Shown: in pieces, positions 1-7,892 of the stretch
Position numbering within the stretch: position 1 is the stretch's first letter
Layout of the letters: the number at the start of each line of letters is the position of its first letter
DNA from: Mesorhizobium caraganae
Lineage (GTDB): Bacteria > Pseudomonadota > Alphaproteobacteria > Rhizobiales > Rhizobiaceae
Direction of reading: 5' to 3'
Assembly: GCF_016836705.1 (NCBI RefSeq)
Contig: NZ_JAFCGY010000018.1
Coordinates: forward strand, 1-64,000
DNA: 64,000 bases
Program-made: the position numbers and the translations under genes
The notes under the pieces: model-generated
Told to the model about the DNA's origin: nothing
Databases searched by the model: none
Seen by the model: only the letters and a program-made list of their open reading frames with translations

Positions 1-138
1 GAATAAGTTTATCCACGGACGGTCTCCCTTGATGAGATCTGCAACGACCTCATTCTGGCACATCACGATGCCGTCGGGGGCCGTCCACCCCAACACGTAC
101 AAAAAGTACGCTCCGCTCCGGTTCTCGGTATCAGTCAT
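1..138 (-). CDS. Partial hypothetical protein running off the left edge
   Basis: An open frame on the minus strand begins with ATG at 138 and stays open to the window edge (46 codons). The peptide starts MTDTENRSGAYFLYVLGW and contains an aromatic-rich stretch, but I do not recognise a family. The upstream sequence has only a weak GAG as ribosome binding site. The C-terminal part lies outside the window, so neither length nor function can be judged. It could be the start of a real small gene or a chance frame. Confidence 0.3.
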   Translation of the reverse strand, partial: MTDTENRSGAYFLYVLGWTAPDGIVMCQNEVVADLIKGDRPWINLF

Positions 139-176
139 TTTCGACTCGGCCTGACCTGCCTCTCAGGTAGCGCCAG

Positions 177-1220
177 TCAGCCTCGATAAGCGACCACGTC
201 GCCCGGCTTGACCACGGTCTGCAAAGACCCGGGTGCCGCGCCGCCTATCCAGCCCAGCACGGCGCGGGCAAGCTCGGTGCCCGCCAGGCGGAAGTCTTCG
301 TTGACGATCAGCAACTCCCGGCGGAACAAATGCAGCAGTTCCGAGGACTGTTTCGAAACCACATCGACGTCGCGGCCGAGTTTCAGGCCGGCATCCTCGA
401 TACCGGCGACGATGGCTAGCGTTGCCGCGGCGGCGCTGCTGACGAACCCATCTGGCCTGACCTCGCGGCGCATCAGCTGCGCGGTCCGCGTCCTGATCTG
501 ATCGATCGACTGGTCGATTGAAACGGTGTTGAACGGCACTTCGCTGGCGTCGACCTCGCCCAGCGCATCGACAAAGCCGTTCACCGTGTGGCCGTAATAG
601 GTGAGCCCCACAGGCGGTGTCACCAGCGCCAGCCGGCGCCGGCCGATGCCGGCTAGATGGCGCACCGCCTCGGCGGCGAAGGCGTAGTTGTCGAAGTCAT
701 GATAGGGGTGGACGAGCCCCATATCGGTGCGGCCATGCGTGGCAAAGGGAATGCCGCGCTCCAGCATGTAGCGGGCGCGTGGGTCATTGGGCTGCGTGCG
801 CGAAATGATGACGCCGTCGGCCGATCCCGTCTCGACCAGATACTTCACCGGATCCAGCGGATCCTGCGAGCGCGAATAGGGCGTGACGATCAGGTGATAG
901 GGCGTGTCGGCAATGACCTCCGAGACACCGTAGATGATGTCCGAGACAAAGCTCATGATCTCGCGCTCGGTGTTGAGCACGAGGCTGATGACATTGGTCT
1001 TGCCGGTCCGCAGGCGCACGCCGGCACGGTTTGGCCGGTAGCCGATCTGCCTGGCGACGAGCTGGACGCGCCGCCTGGTCTCGGCGCCGATCTCGGGCGC
1101 ATCCTTCAACGCACGCGAGACGGTGGTGACGCCGAGCCCGGTCATGAAGGCAAGCGTCTTCAACGTCGGGCGCTCATGCGCCGACGCGTCGTCGTCCTTG
1201 TCCGTCTGGTCCCTGTCCAT
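177..1220 (-). CDS. LacI-family transcriptional regulator
   Basis: The product (347 aa from the ATG at 1220) has an N-terminal LacI helix-turn-helix (TLKTLAFMTGLGVTTVSRAL) followed by the hinge region (GYRPN) and a periplasmic-binding-protein-like sugar-sensing domain. An upstream ATG at 1277 is possible, but the 1220 start has a G-rich ribosome binding site (GGGGCGGG) and gives the usual family length. The gene diverges from the sugar ABC operon at 1615. Two matching palindromes in the divergent region are its likely operators, suggesting it represses the operon and itself until a sugar ligand binds. The ligand is not known. Confidence 0.93.
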   Translation of the reverse strand: MDRDQTDKDDDASAHERPTLKTLAFMTGLGVTTVSRALKDAPEIGAETRRRVQLVARQIGYRPNRAGVRLRTGKTNVISLVLNTEREIMSFVSDIIYGVSEVIADTPYHLIVTPYSRSQDPLDPVKYLVETGSADGVIISRTQPNDPRARYMLERGIPFATHGRTDMGLVHPYHDFDNYAFAAEAVRHLAGIGRRRLALVTPPVGLTYYGHTVNGFVDALGEVDASEVPFNTVSIDQSIDQIRTRTAQLMRREVRPDGFVSSAAAATLAIVAGIEDAGLKLGRDVDVVSKQSSELLHLFRRELLIVNEDFRLAGTELARAVLGWIGGAAPGSLQTVVKPGDVVAYRG

Positions 1221-1316
1221 TCGTCCCGCCCCGTCAGGCGCATAGCAGCCGCCGGCTCTGCCGACAATCGCCTCCATGACGATGTGGCACGGCAGTTCAC
1301 CCGCTGAGCGTCAGTA

Positions 1317-1334
1317 TACTGAAACGTTACAGAT
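1317..1334. promoter_or_regulatory. Candidate LacI operator O2, regulator-proximal
   Basis: The dyad CTGAAACGTTACAG (1319-1332), with flanking AGAT, is the reverse-complement twin of the operator at 1581-1598. It has the central CG and symmetric arms typical of LacI-family sites. It lies about 40-100 bp upstream of the regulator start, so autoregulation, or looping to the second site about 264 bp away, is plausible. That these are sites for the adjacent regulator is inferred. Confidence 0.7.
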
Positions 1335-1549
1335 TGCCAATCTTGCCACCGCACGCCGCTTAATTCATGGTTCTGGCCGGGATTTCAGGCCCGGACCAAG
1401 TCGCGCGAGAAACGAGGCTCGAAGTGGATTTCTTGCACTGCAGCATGAATTCGCGGCGCAACAACCGCTTTTGCACGGAGTTTGCCGGCTTGCACGCAAG
1501 GAATTTGTTCGCGCCTCGAAAAATATTGAACCGCTTTTCTCCGAGGGGG

Positions 1550-1578
1550 TTGCGCGCACCGCACAATTGCCGTATCGA
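1550..1578 (+). promoter_or_regulatory. Candidate sigma-70 promoter of the sugar ABC operon
   Basis: TTGCGC (1550-1555) and TATCGA (1573-1578) are separated by 17 bp. The predicted start point falls near 1585, inside the operator at 1581-1598, which would give simple steric repression. The hexamers are imperfect, so this is an inference. Confidence 0.45.
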
Positions 1579-1580
1579 AA

Positions 1581-1598
1581 ATCTGTAACGTTTCAGAT
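1581..1598. promoter_or_regulatory. Candidate LacI operator O1 over the operon start point
   Basis: ATCTGTAACGTTTCAGAT is an 18-bp dyad with one mismatched base pair and a central CG. It lies 16 bp upstream of the substrate-binding protein ATG and overlaps the predicted transcription start. The same motif recurs in the opposite orientation at 1317-1334. Confidence 0.75.
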
Positions 1599-1614
1599 TC
1601 TGGGAGGAACCGAA

Positions 1615-2853
1615 ATGCGCTATAAACTTTTGACCGCTGCTTTTGCCGCGACGGCCGCTCTGCAGTTTGCCGGCCCGGCAGCCGCGACCGACCTGGAAGT
1701 CACCCATTGGTGGACGTCGGGCGGCGAAGCGGCAGCGGTTGCGGAATTCGCCAAGGCCTTCGATGCTACCGGCAATCACTGGGTCGACGGCGCCATCGCC
1801 GGGTCCGGTGGCACGGCCCGACCGATCATGATCAGTCGCATCACCGGCGGCGATCCGATGGGCGCCACCCAGTTCAATCACGGCCGGCAGGCGGAAGAGC
1901 TGGTGCAGGCCGGCCTGATGCGCGACCTCACCGATATCGCCACCAAGGGCAAGTGGACGGAAGTCGTGCGGCCGAAGAGCCTACTCGACAGCTGTACCAT
2001 CGATGGAAAGATCTATTGCGTGCCGGTCAACATCCATTCCTGGCAGTGGCTATGGCTGTCGAACGAGGCCTTCGAGAAGGCCGGCGTGCCGCTGCCGAAG
2101 GACTGGAATGAATTCGTCGCCGCCGCACCGGCGCTGGAAAAAGCCGGCATCATCCCGCTCGCCGTCGGCGGACAGTCCTGGCAATCCTCCGGCGCGTTCG
2201 ACGTGCTGCTGGCGGCCGTGGGCGGCACCGACGCATTCCTCAAGGTCTACAAGGACAAGGACGCCAAATTCGCCGCCGGCCCCGAGATCGCCAAGGTCTT
2301 CAAGGCCGCCGACGATGCCCGCAAGATGGCCAAGAACACCAATGTGCAGGACTGGAACCAGGCAACCAATCTGGTCATCACCGGCAAGGCCGGCGGCCAG
2401 ATCATGGGCGACTGGGCGCAAGGCGAATTCCAGGTTGCCGGCAAGGTCGCCGGCAAGGACTACACCTGCCTGCCGGGCCTCGGCCTGAACGAAGTCATCG
2501 CCACCGGCGGCGACGCTTTCTACTTCCCGCTGCTCAAGGATGCCGACAAGTCCAAGGCGCAGGAAGTGCTGGCCGAAACACTGCTCGACCCCAAGACGCA
2601 GGTCGCCTTCAACCTTAAGAAGGGCTCGCTGCCGGTACGCGGCGATGTCGACTTGAACGCCGCCAACGACTGCATGAAGAAGGGCCTCGCCATCCTCGCC
2701 AAGGGCAACGTTATCCCGTGGACGGACCAGTTGATGTCGCAGGACACCCAGAGGCAGAAGGAGGACCTCTTCGCCGAATTCTTCGCTAAGCCGGACCTGA
2801 CCGTCGAAGACGCGCAGAAGCGCTTCGCCGACCTCATCGCGGCGGCAGACTGA
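1615..2853 (+). CDS. Carbohydrate ABC transporter substrate-binding protein
   Basis: The product (412 aa) is the periplasmic sugar-binding component (family 1 solute-binding protein, MalE/UgpB-like). The ATG at 1615 is preceded by GGGAGGA (1602-1608) and opens with a Sec signal peptide (MRYKLLTAAFAATAALQFAG, cleavage near AAA-TD). The mature start, LEVTHWWTSGGE, is typical of the family. The longer open frame upstream runs through the operator and promoter and is not translated. A GC-rich hairpin follows the gene. The sugar cannot be deduced; the neighbouring isomerase and dehydrogenase suggest an unusual monosaccharide or polyol. Confidence 0.95.
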   Translation: MRYKLLTAAFAATAALQFAGPAAATDLEVTHWWTSGGEAAAVAEFAKAFDATGNHWVDGAIAGSGGTARPIMISRITGGDPMGATQFNHGRQAEELVQAGLMRDLTDIATKGKWTEVVRPKSLLDSCTIDGKIYCVPVNIHSWQWLWLSNEAFEKAGVPLPKDWNEFVAAAPALEKAGIIPLAVGGQSWQSSGAFDVLLAAVGGTDAFLKVYKDKDAKFAAGPEIAKVFKAADDARKMAKNTNVQDWNQATNLVITGKAGGQIMGDWAQGEFQVAGKVAGKDYTCLPGLGLNEVIATGGDAFYFPLLKDADKSKAQEVLAETLLDPKTQVAFNLKKGSLPVRGDVDLNAANDCMKKGLAILAKGNVIPWTDQLMSQDTQRQKEDLFAEFFAKPDLTVEDAQKRFADLIAAAD

Positions 2854-2876
2854 CGTTGGAGACAATCCCCCTCGCT

Positions 2877-2903
2877 CCCGGCCTTGCCACAAGCAGGGCC
2901 GGG
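2877..2903 (+). terminator. Intercistronic hairpin after the binding-protein gene
   Basis: An 11-bp stem (CCCGGCCTTGC / GCAGGGCCGGG with one G-U pair) and a 5-nt loop lie between the binding-protein and first permease genes. There is no T-run. It probably stabilises the upstream mRNA or attenuates transcription, so that the binding protein is made in excess over the membrane parts, as is common in such operons. Confidence 0.6.
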
Positions 2904-2935
2904 ACCGCACCGCCCTTACCCAGCCGGCTGACGAG

Positions 2936-3829
2936 ATGAGCAAGAGCGAACGCCCCAACCCGCTGTTCCGCAACCTCAATGCGAAGGTCGCCTCGATCCC
3001 GATGATCCTCACAGCGTCGGTGGTCTTCGTTGGCGGCACGTTGTGGACCGTGCTCTATTCCTTCACCAATTCGAAGCTGTTGCCGCGGCTGAATTTCGTT
3101 GGGCTCGATCAGTATTACCGGCTGTGGGCGACGCCGCGCTGGCTGATCTCGATCGAGAACCTTCTGATCTACGGCGCGATCTCGCTGGTGTTCTCGCTGG
3201 TCATCGGCTTCCTGCTTGCGGCACTGCTCGACCAGAAGATCCGCTTCGAGGACACGTTCCGCACCATCTTCCTCTATCCGTTCGCGCTTTCCTTCATCGT
3301 CACCGGCCTGGTCTGGCAGTGGCTGCTCAATCCGGATTTCGGCATCCAGCATGTGGTGCGGGATCTCGGCTGGACGAGCTTCAGCTTCGACCCGCTCTAT
3401 AACTCCAGCATCGTCATCTACGGCATTTCGATCGCCGCGCTGTGGCAAGGCACTGGGCTCATCATGTGCCTGATGCTGGCCGGCCTGCGCGGCATTGACG
3501 AGGACATCTGGAAGGCGGCGCGAGTCGACGGGATCCCGATGTGGAAGACCTATCTGTTCATCGTCATTCCGATGATGCGGCCGGTCTTCATCACCACGCT
3601 GGTCATCATCGCTTCCGGCATCGTCAAGGTCTACGACCTCGTTGTCGCCCAGACCAGCGGCGGTCCGGGCATCGCCTCCGAAGTGCCGGCCAAATATGTC
3701 TATGACTACATGTTCTTCGCCCAGAATCTCGGTCAGGGCTTTGCCGCCTCGACCATGATGCTGCTCTCGGTGGTGATCGTCGTCGTGCCGTGGGCCTATC
3801 TCGAATTTGGAGGCCGGAAGCGTGGCTGA
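2936..3829 (+). CDS. Sugar ABC transporter permease (MalF/UgpA type)
   Basis: The product (297 aa) is an inner-membrane permease with about six hydrophobic segments. It carries the binding-protein-dependent transport signature EDIWKAARVDGIPMWKTYLF, the EAA loop that docks to the ATPase. It lies between the binding protein and a second permease, and its 3' end overlaps the GTG start of the next gene by 8 bp, implying translational coupling. It forms a heterodimeric channel with the next gene product. Confidence 0.95.
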   Translation: MSKSERPNPLFRNLNAKVASIPMILTASVVFVGGTLWTVLYSFTNSKLLPRLNFVGLDQYYRLWATPRWLISIENLLIYGAISLVFSLVIGFLLAALLDQKIRFEDTFRTIFLYPFALSFIVTGLVWQWLLNPDFGIQHVVRDLGWTSFSFDPLYNSSIVIYGISIAALWQGTGLIMCLMLAGLRGIDEDIWKAARVDGIPMWKTYLFIVIPMMRPVFITTLVIIASGIVKVYDLVVAQTSGGPGIASEVPAKYVYDYMFFAQNLGQGFAASTMMLLSVVIVVVPWAYLEFGGRKRG

Positions 3830-4757
3830 CCAGGCCGTCTCCTTGCCCGCCGGCGCGGGTGCCGTCGGGCGCGAAGCCTTGGGGCCGAGCGGACCAAAGC
3901 CGAGGCATGTCTTCTCGCGCCGCAACATCTTCCTCTATGGCACGCTGATCGTGATGGCGGTCTACTATCTGCTGCCGCTCTACGTGATGGTTGTCACTTC
4001 GCTCAAGGGCATGCCCGAGATCCGGCTCGGCAACATCTTTGCGCCGCCGCTCGAAATCACCTTCGAGCCGTGGGTCAAGGCGTGGGCGACAGCCTGCACC
4101 GGCCTCAATTGCGACGGGCTTTCGCGCGGCTTCTGGAATTCGGTGCGCATCACCGTCCCGTCGGTGCTGCTGTCGATCGCGATTGCCTCGGTCAACGGCT
4201 ACGCGCTCGCCAACTGGCGCTTCAAGGGCGCCGACACGTTCTTCGTCATCCTGATCGTCGGCGCCTTCATCCCCTATCAGGTGATGATCTATCCGATCGT
4301 CATCATCCTGCGCGAGATCGGCCTCTATGGCAGCCTGAGCGGGCTGGTGATCGTGCACTCGATCTTCGGCATGCCGATCCTGACGCTGTTGTTCCGCAAT
4401 TATTTCGCCTCGATGCCGGAAGAGCTGTTCCGCGCGGCGCGCGTCGACGGCGCCGGCTTCTGGGGCATCTTCCTGCGCATCATGGCGCCGATGTCGCTGC
4501 CGATCTTCGTCGTCGCCATCATCCTGCAGGTCACCGGCATCTGGAACGACTTCCTGTTCGGCGTCGTCTACACCCGCCCCGACACCTATCCGATGACGGT
4601 GCAGCTCAACAACATCGTCAATTCGGTGCAAGGCGTGAAGGAGTACAACGTCAACATGGCCGCAACCATCCTGACCGGCCTTGTGCCACTCATCGTCTAC
4701 TTCATTTCCGGCAAGCTTTTCGTGCGCGGCATCGCCGCCGGCGCGGTGAAAGGGTGA
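3822..4757 (+). CDS. Sugar ABC transporter permease (MalG/UgpE type)
   Basis: The product (about 311 aa) is the second channel subunit, with six hydrophobic segments and the EAA loop PEELFRAARVDGAGFWGIFL. I place the start at GTG 3822 because a GGAGG ribosome binding site (3809-3813) sits 8 bp upstream; a TTG at 3807 would leave no such site. The gene overlaps the upstream permease, and its stop codon overlaps the ATG of the ATPase (TGATG). Confidence 0.94.
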   Translation: MADQAVSLPAGAGAVGREALGPSGPKPRHVFSRRNIFLYGTLIVMAVYYLLPLYVMVVTSLKGMPEIRLGNIFAPPLEITFEPWVKAWATACTGLNCDGLSRGFWNSVRITVPSVLLSIAIASVNGYALANWRFKGADTFFVILIVGAFIPYQVMIYPIVIILREIGLYGSLSGLVIVHSIFGMPILTLLFRNYFASMPEELFRAARVDGAGFWGIFLRIMAPMSLPIFVVAIILQVTGIWNDFLFGVVYTRPDTYPMTVQLNNIVNSVQGVKEYNVNMAATILTGLVPLIVYFISGKLFVRGIAAGAVKG

Positions 4758-5857
4758 TGGCGATGACGGCAGCCAACGGCACCAGCGTTTCGATCCAGGA
4801 CCTGTCGCTGAATTTCGGCTCTGTGTCGGTGCTGCAGACGCTCAACCTCGATGTCGCCGAGGGCGAGTTCATCGTACTGCTCGGTCCCTCGGGCTGCGGC
4901 AAGTCGACATTGCTCAACTGCATCGCCGGCCTGCTCGACATCTCCGAAGGCCGCATCTTCATCAAGGGCAAAAACGTCACCTGGGAAGAGCCCAAGGACC
5001 GCGGCATCGGCATGGTGTTCCAGTCCTACGCGCTCTACCCGCAAATGACGGTGGAGAAGAACCTGTCCTTCGGCCTGCGCGTTGCCGGCGTGCCCAAAGA
5101 CGAGATCGCCAAGCGCATCGCCCGCGCCGCAGAAATCCTGCAGATCGAGCCGCTGCTGCAGCGCAAGCCGGCGGCATTGTCCGGCGGCCAGCGCCAGCGC
5201 GTGGCGATCGGGCGGGCGCTGGTGCGCGACGTCGACGTCTTCCTGTTCGACGAGCCGCTGTCCAATCTAGACGCCAAGCTGCGCGCCGAGCTGCGGGTCG
5301 AGATCAAGCTTCTGCACCGCAATCTGCAGAACACCATGATCTACGTCACCCACGACCAGATCGAGGCAATGACGCTGGCCGACCGCATTGCGGTGATGAA
5401 AGGCGGCGTCATCCAGCAGCTCGACGCGCCGCAGACGATCTACAACCGGCCGGTCAACCGCTTTGTCGCCGGCTTTCTCGGCTCGCCGGCGATGAATTTC
5501 CTCGAAGGGGAACTGGAGGCCGGTCCGACGTTCAAGACGGACGGTGTTTCGGTGCCGCTTGAGCGCTATGCCTTTGACGGTACGGAGCGCCCCACCGGCG
5601 CTTGCGTGCTCGGCATCCGGCCCGAACACATCGCCTTCGGTGACGCGGCGAAGTCGATGCCGTTTTCCGCCAGCGGTTCCGTCGAGATCGTCGAGCCGAT
5701 GGGTTCCGACACTCTGGTGTGGACCAAGCTCGGCGGCCGCAACCTTTCGTTCCGCGTCGAGGCGGAACGGACGCTGCGCAGCGGCGATCCGGTCCAATTC
5801 GGTTTCGATCCGGCGCGCGCCTCGCTGTTCGACGCGGCGACCGGCAATCGGCTGTAA
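4757..5857 (+). CDS. Sugar ABC transporter ATP-binding protein (MalK/UgpC type)
   Basis: The product (366 aa) powers sugar uptake. It shows Walker A GPSGCGKST, the signature LSGGQRQRVAIGRAL, Walker B VFLFDEPLSNLDAKL and the switch histidine in YVTHDQ. These are followed by a C-terminal regulatory TOBE/OB region (GIRPEHI), as in CUT1-family ATPases. The start overlaps the permease stop codon. The longer open frame from 4070 lies inside the permease gene in another frame and is not used. Confidence 0.96.
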   Translation: MAMTAANGTSVSIQDLSLNFGSVSVLQTLNLDVAEGEFIVLLGPSGCGKSTLLNCIAGLLDISEGRIFIKGKNVTWEEPKDRGIGMVFQSYALYPQMTVEKNLSFGLRVAGVPKDEIAKRIARAAEILQIEPLLQRKPAALSGGQRQRVAIGRALVRDVDVFLFDEPLSNLDAKLRAELRVEIKLLHRNLQNTMIYVTHDQIEAMTLADRIAVMKGGVIQQLDAPQTIYNRPVNRFVAGFLGSPAMNFLEGELEAGPTFKTDGVSVPLERYAFDGTERPTGACVLGIRPEHIAFGDAAKSMPFSASGSVEIVEPMGSDTLVWTKLGGRNLSFRVEAERTLRSGDPVQFGFDPARASLFDAATGNRL

Positions 5858-5934
5858 TTTCTAAAAATCATTCCAATCACATCCCCTCAAGAACGATCCC
5901 CCAAGACCCACCACCCAAGAAACGGATAAAGACG

Positions 5935-6681
5935 ATGAACTGGTCATTCCAACTCTACAGCGCCCGCAATTTCCTGCCCTGGGACGGCATCCTCAAAATG
6001 CTGGGCAAGGTCGGTTACAAGGAAGTCGAAGGCTTTGGCGGGGTCTATGACGACCCCAAGGCGTTCCGCGCCGAACTCGACAAGAACGGGCTTGCGATGC
6101 CGACCGGGCATTTCTCGATCGATGCGCTGGAGAACGACTTCGACGGCGTGCGCAAAACGGCCGACGCGCTCGGCATCACGCTGGTCATCTGTCCTTATCT
6201 CGTGGCCGAACAGCGGCCGGCCGATGCTGCCGGCTGGCGCGGCTTTGGCGAGCGTCTGGCCAAGGTCGGCGAAACGGCAAAAAAGGCCGGCTACGGCTTT
6301 GCCTGGCACAACCACGATTTCGAGTTCAAGAAGCTCGCCGACGGCTCGGTGCCGCAGGACCATATCCTGTCGGCCGCGCCTGACATCGGCTGGGAGATGG
6401 ACGTCGCCTGGGTGATCCGTGGTGGCGTCGATCCGTTGCCGTGGATCGAAAAGCACGGCAAGCGCATCAGCGCCGTTCATGTCAAGGACATGGCCAAAGC
6501 AGGCGAAGGGCTTGATGAGGATGGTTGGGCCGATGTCGGCCACGGCACCATTGACTGGGCCGGCCTGATCAAGACACTGCGCGCCAAGAGCGCGGCCAAA
6601 TATTACGTCATGGAACAGGACAACCCCAACGATATCGAGCGCTTCGCCAGCCGCTCGCTCGCTTCCGTCAAGGCTTACTAG
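5935..6681 (+). CDS. Sugar phosphate isomerase/epimerase family protein
   Basis: The product (248 aa) is a xylose-isomerase-like TIM barrel (AP endonuclease 2 fold) that begins MNWSFQLYSARN. Conserved metal-site segments are visible: WHNHDFEF, GWEMDVAWV, VHVKDM and the final glutamate in YVMEQD. Such enzymes isomerise or epimerise keto-sugars or inosose. It lies between the ABC ATPase and a Gfo/Idh/MocA dehydrogenase, the usual arrangement for catabolism of an imported sugar or inositol derivative. Substrate unknown. Confidence 0.9.
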   Translation: MNWSFQLYSARNFLPWDGILKMLGKVGYKEVEGFGGVYDDPKAFRAELDKNGLAMPTGHFSIDALENDFDGVRKTADALGITLVICPYLVAEQRPADAAGWRGFGERLAKVGETAKKAGYGFAWHNHDFEFKKLADGSVPQDHILSAAPDIGWEMDVAWVIRGGVDPLPWIEKHGKRISAVHVKDMAKAGEGLDEDGWADVGHGTIDWAGLIKTLRAKSAAKYYVMEQDNPNDIERFASRSLASVKAY

Positions 6682-6692
6682 GAACAATCATT

Positions 6693-7835
6693 ATGGCAAA
6701 GAAACTGGGTATCGGCGTCATCGGCTGCGGCAACATCTCGAAGGCGTATTTCTCGCTGGCGCCGCTGTTTCGCGGCATCGAGATGCGCGCTTGCGCCGAC
6801 ATCAACATGGACGCGGCGAAGGCACGGGCGAAAGAGTTCAAGCTGCGCGCCGAGACTGTCGACGAACTGCTCAAGGACGACGAGATCGACATCATCGTCA
6901 ACCTGACCATCCCCGCCGTGCACTACGACGTGTCCAAGCAGATCCTCGACGCCGGCAAGCATGTCTATTCGGAAAAGCCGTTCGTGCTGTCGATCAAGGA
7001 AGGGCTCGATCTGAAGAGCCGCGCCGAGAAGAAGGGTCTGCGCATCGGCTCGGCCCCGGACACTTTCCTCGGCGGCGCGCACCAGCTGGTGCGCAACCTC
7101 ATCGACAATGGCACGCTGGGCAGGATCACCAGCGGCACCTGCCACGTCATGGGTCACGGCATGGAGCACTGGCACCCCAATCCGGATTTCTTCTTCCAGC
7201 CGGGTGCGGGTCCGGTGCTCGACATCGGACCGTATTACATCACCAACCTGATCCAGTTGATCGGGCCGGTGAAGCAGGTGGCGGCCGTTGCGACGACCCC
7301 TGCCAAGGAACGCACCATCAGCTCAAAGCCGCGTGCGGGAGAAAGAATCCCGGTCAACACGCCGACGACCATCCATGGTCTGCTCGAGTTCGAGAATGGC
7401 GCGGTGATCACGCTCAACACCAGTTGGGACGTTTGGGCCCACGGTCATGCGCCGATGGAACTCTATGGCGAGGCCGGTACGGTGTATGTGCCGGATCCGA
7501 ATTTCTTCGGCGGCGACGTGCGCATCACCGAGGCTGCCAAGCCGATGAAGAAACTGCCGAAATGGAAGCATCCGTTCGGCGTGCCGAACGAAATGCACGG
7601 GCAGGGCATGATGGCCAATTACCGCACCGCAGGCCTTGCCGACATGGCGCTGGCAATCGCCGAGGGCCGGCCGCACCGCTGCTCGATGGAACTGGCACTG
7701 CATGCGGTCGACGTCATGACCGGGCTGTTGCGGTCGGGCGAGACCGGCAAGTTCGTCGCCATGCAGACGACCTGCGAGCGGCCGGCTGCACTCGGCGTCA
7801 AGGACGCAAAAGGGCTGTTGGCGAAGAAGAAATGA
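6693..7835 (+). CDS. Gfo/Idh/MocA family NAD(P)-dependent oxidoreductase
   Basis: The product (380 aa) has an N-terminal Rossmann fold (IGVIGCGNIS) and the family motif VYSEKPF, whose lysine is catalytic. A C-terminal alpha/beta domain follows with the GPVLDIGPYYI segment. Enzymes of this family oxidise or reduce sugars and polyols at a ring or side-chain hydroxyl. It starts 11 bp after the isomerase and probably works with it on the same imported substrate. A strong hairpin follows the stop codon. Confidence 0.93.
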   Translation: MAKKLGIGVIGCGNISKAYFSLAPLFRGIEMRACADINMDAAKARAKEFKLRAETVDELLKDDEIDIIVNLTIPAVHYDVSKQILDAGKHVYSEKPFVLSIKEGLDLKSRAEKKGLRIGSAPDTFLGGAHQLVRNLIDNGTLGRITSGTCHVMGHGMEHWHPNPDFFFQPGAGPVLDIGPYYITNLIQLIGPVKQVAAVATTPAKERTISSKPRAGERIPVNTPTTIHGLLEFENGAVITLNTSWDVWAHGHAPMELYGEAGTVYVPDPNFFGGDVRITEAAKPMKKLPKWKHPFGVPNEMHGQGMMANYRTAGLADMALAIAEGRPHRCSMELALHAVDVMTGLLRSGETGKFVAMQTTCERPAALGVKDAKGLLAKKK

Positions 7836-7843
7836 GGTAGAAG

Positions 7844-7871
7844 GGTGTCGGCGCGCTCGCGCCGACACCCA
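7844..7871 (+). terminator. Perfect 11-bp hairpin after the dehydrogenase gene
   Basis: GGGTGTCGGCG and CGCCGACACCC form a perfect stem with a 6-nt loop. No T-run follows, so it may be a partial terminator or an mRNA-stabilising element before the aldo/keto reductase gene 22 bp downstream. Confidence 0.6.
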
Positions 7872-7892
7872 TTCAATCCAGGATATGTACCC

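Noticed and set aside
1284..1299. Possible sigma-54 promoter (TGGCAC with downstream TTCA)
   Set aside because: The -12 element lacks the GC of TTGC and the site lies at the start of the leftward LacI gene, in the wrong place for any rightward gene.
1276..1614. N-terminal extension of the substrate-binding protein
   Set aside because: The extension crosses the operators and promoter, has no family similarity, and the ATG at 1615 has both a strong ribosome binding site and a signal peptide.
2050..3039. Long open frame on the minus strand across the binding-protein gene
   Set aside because: It is the antisense shadow of a clear substrate-binding protein; the translation is compositionally biased and matches no family. 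Similar antisense frames at 3624-4631, 14073-15545 and 16932-18218 were rejected for the same reason.
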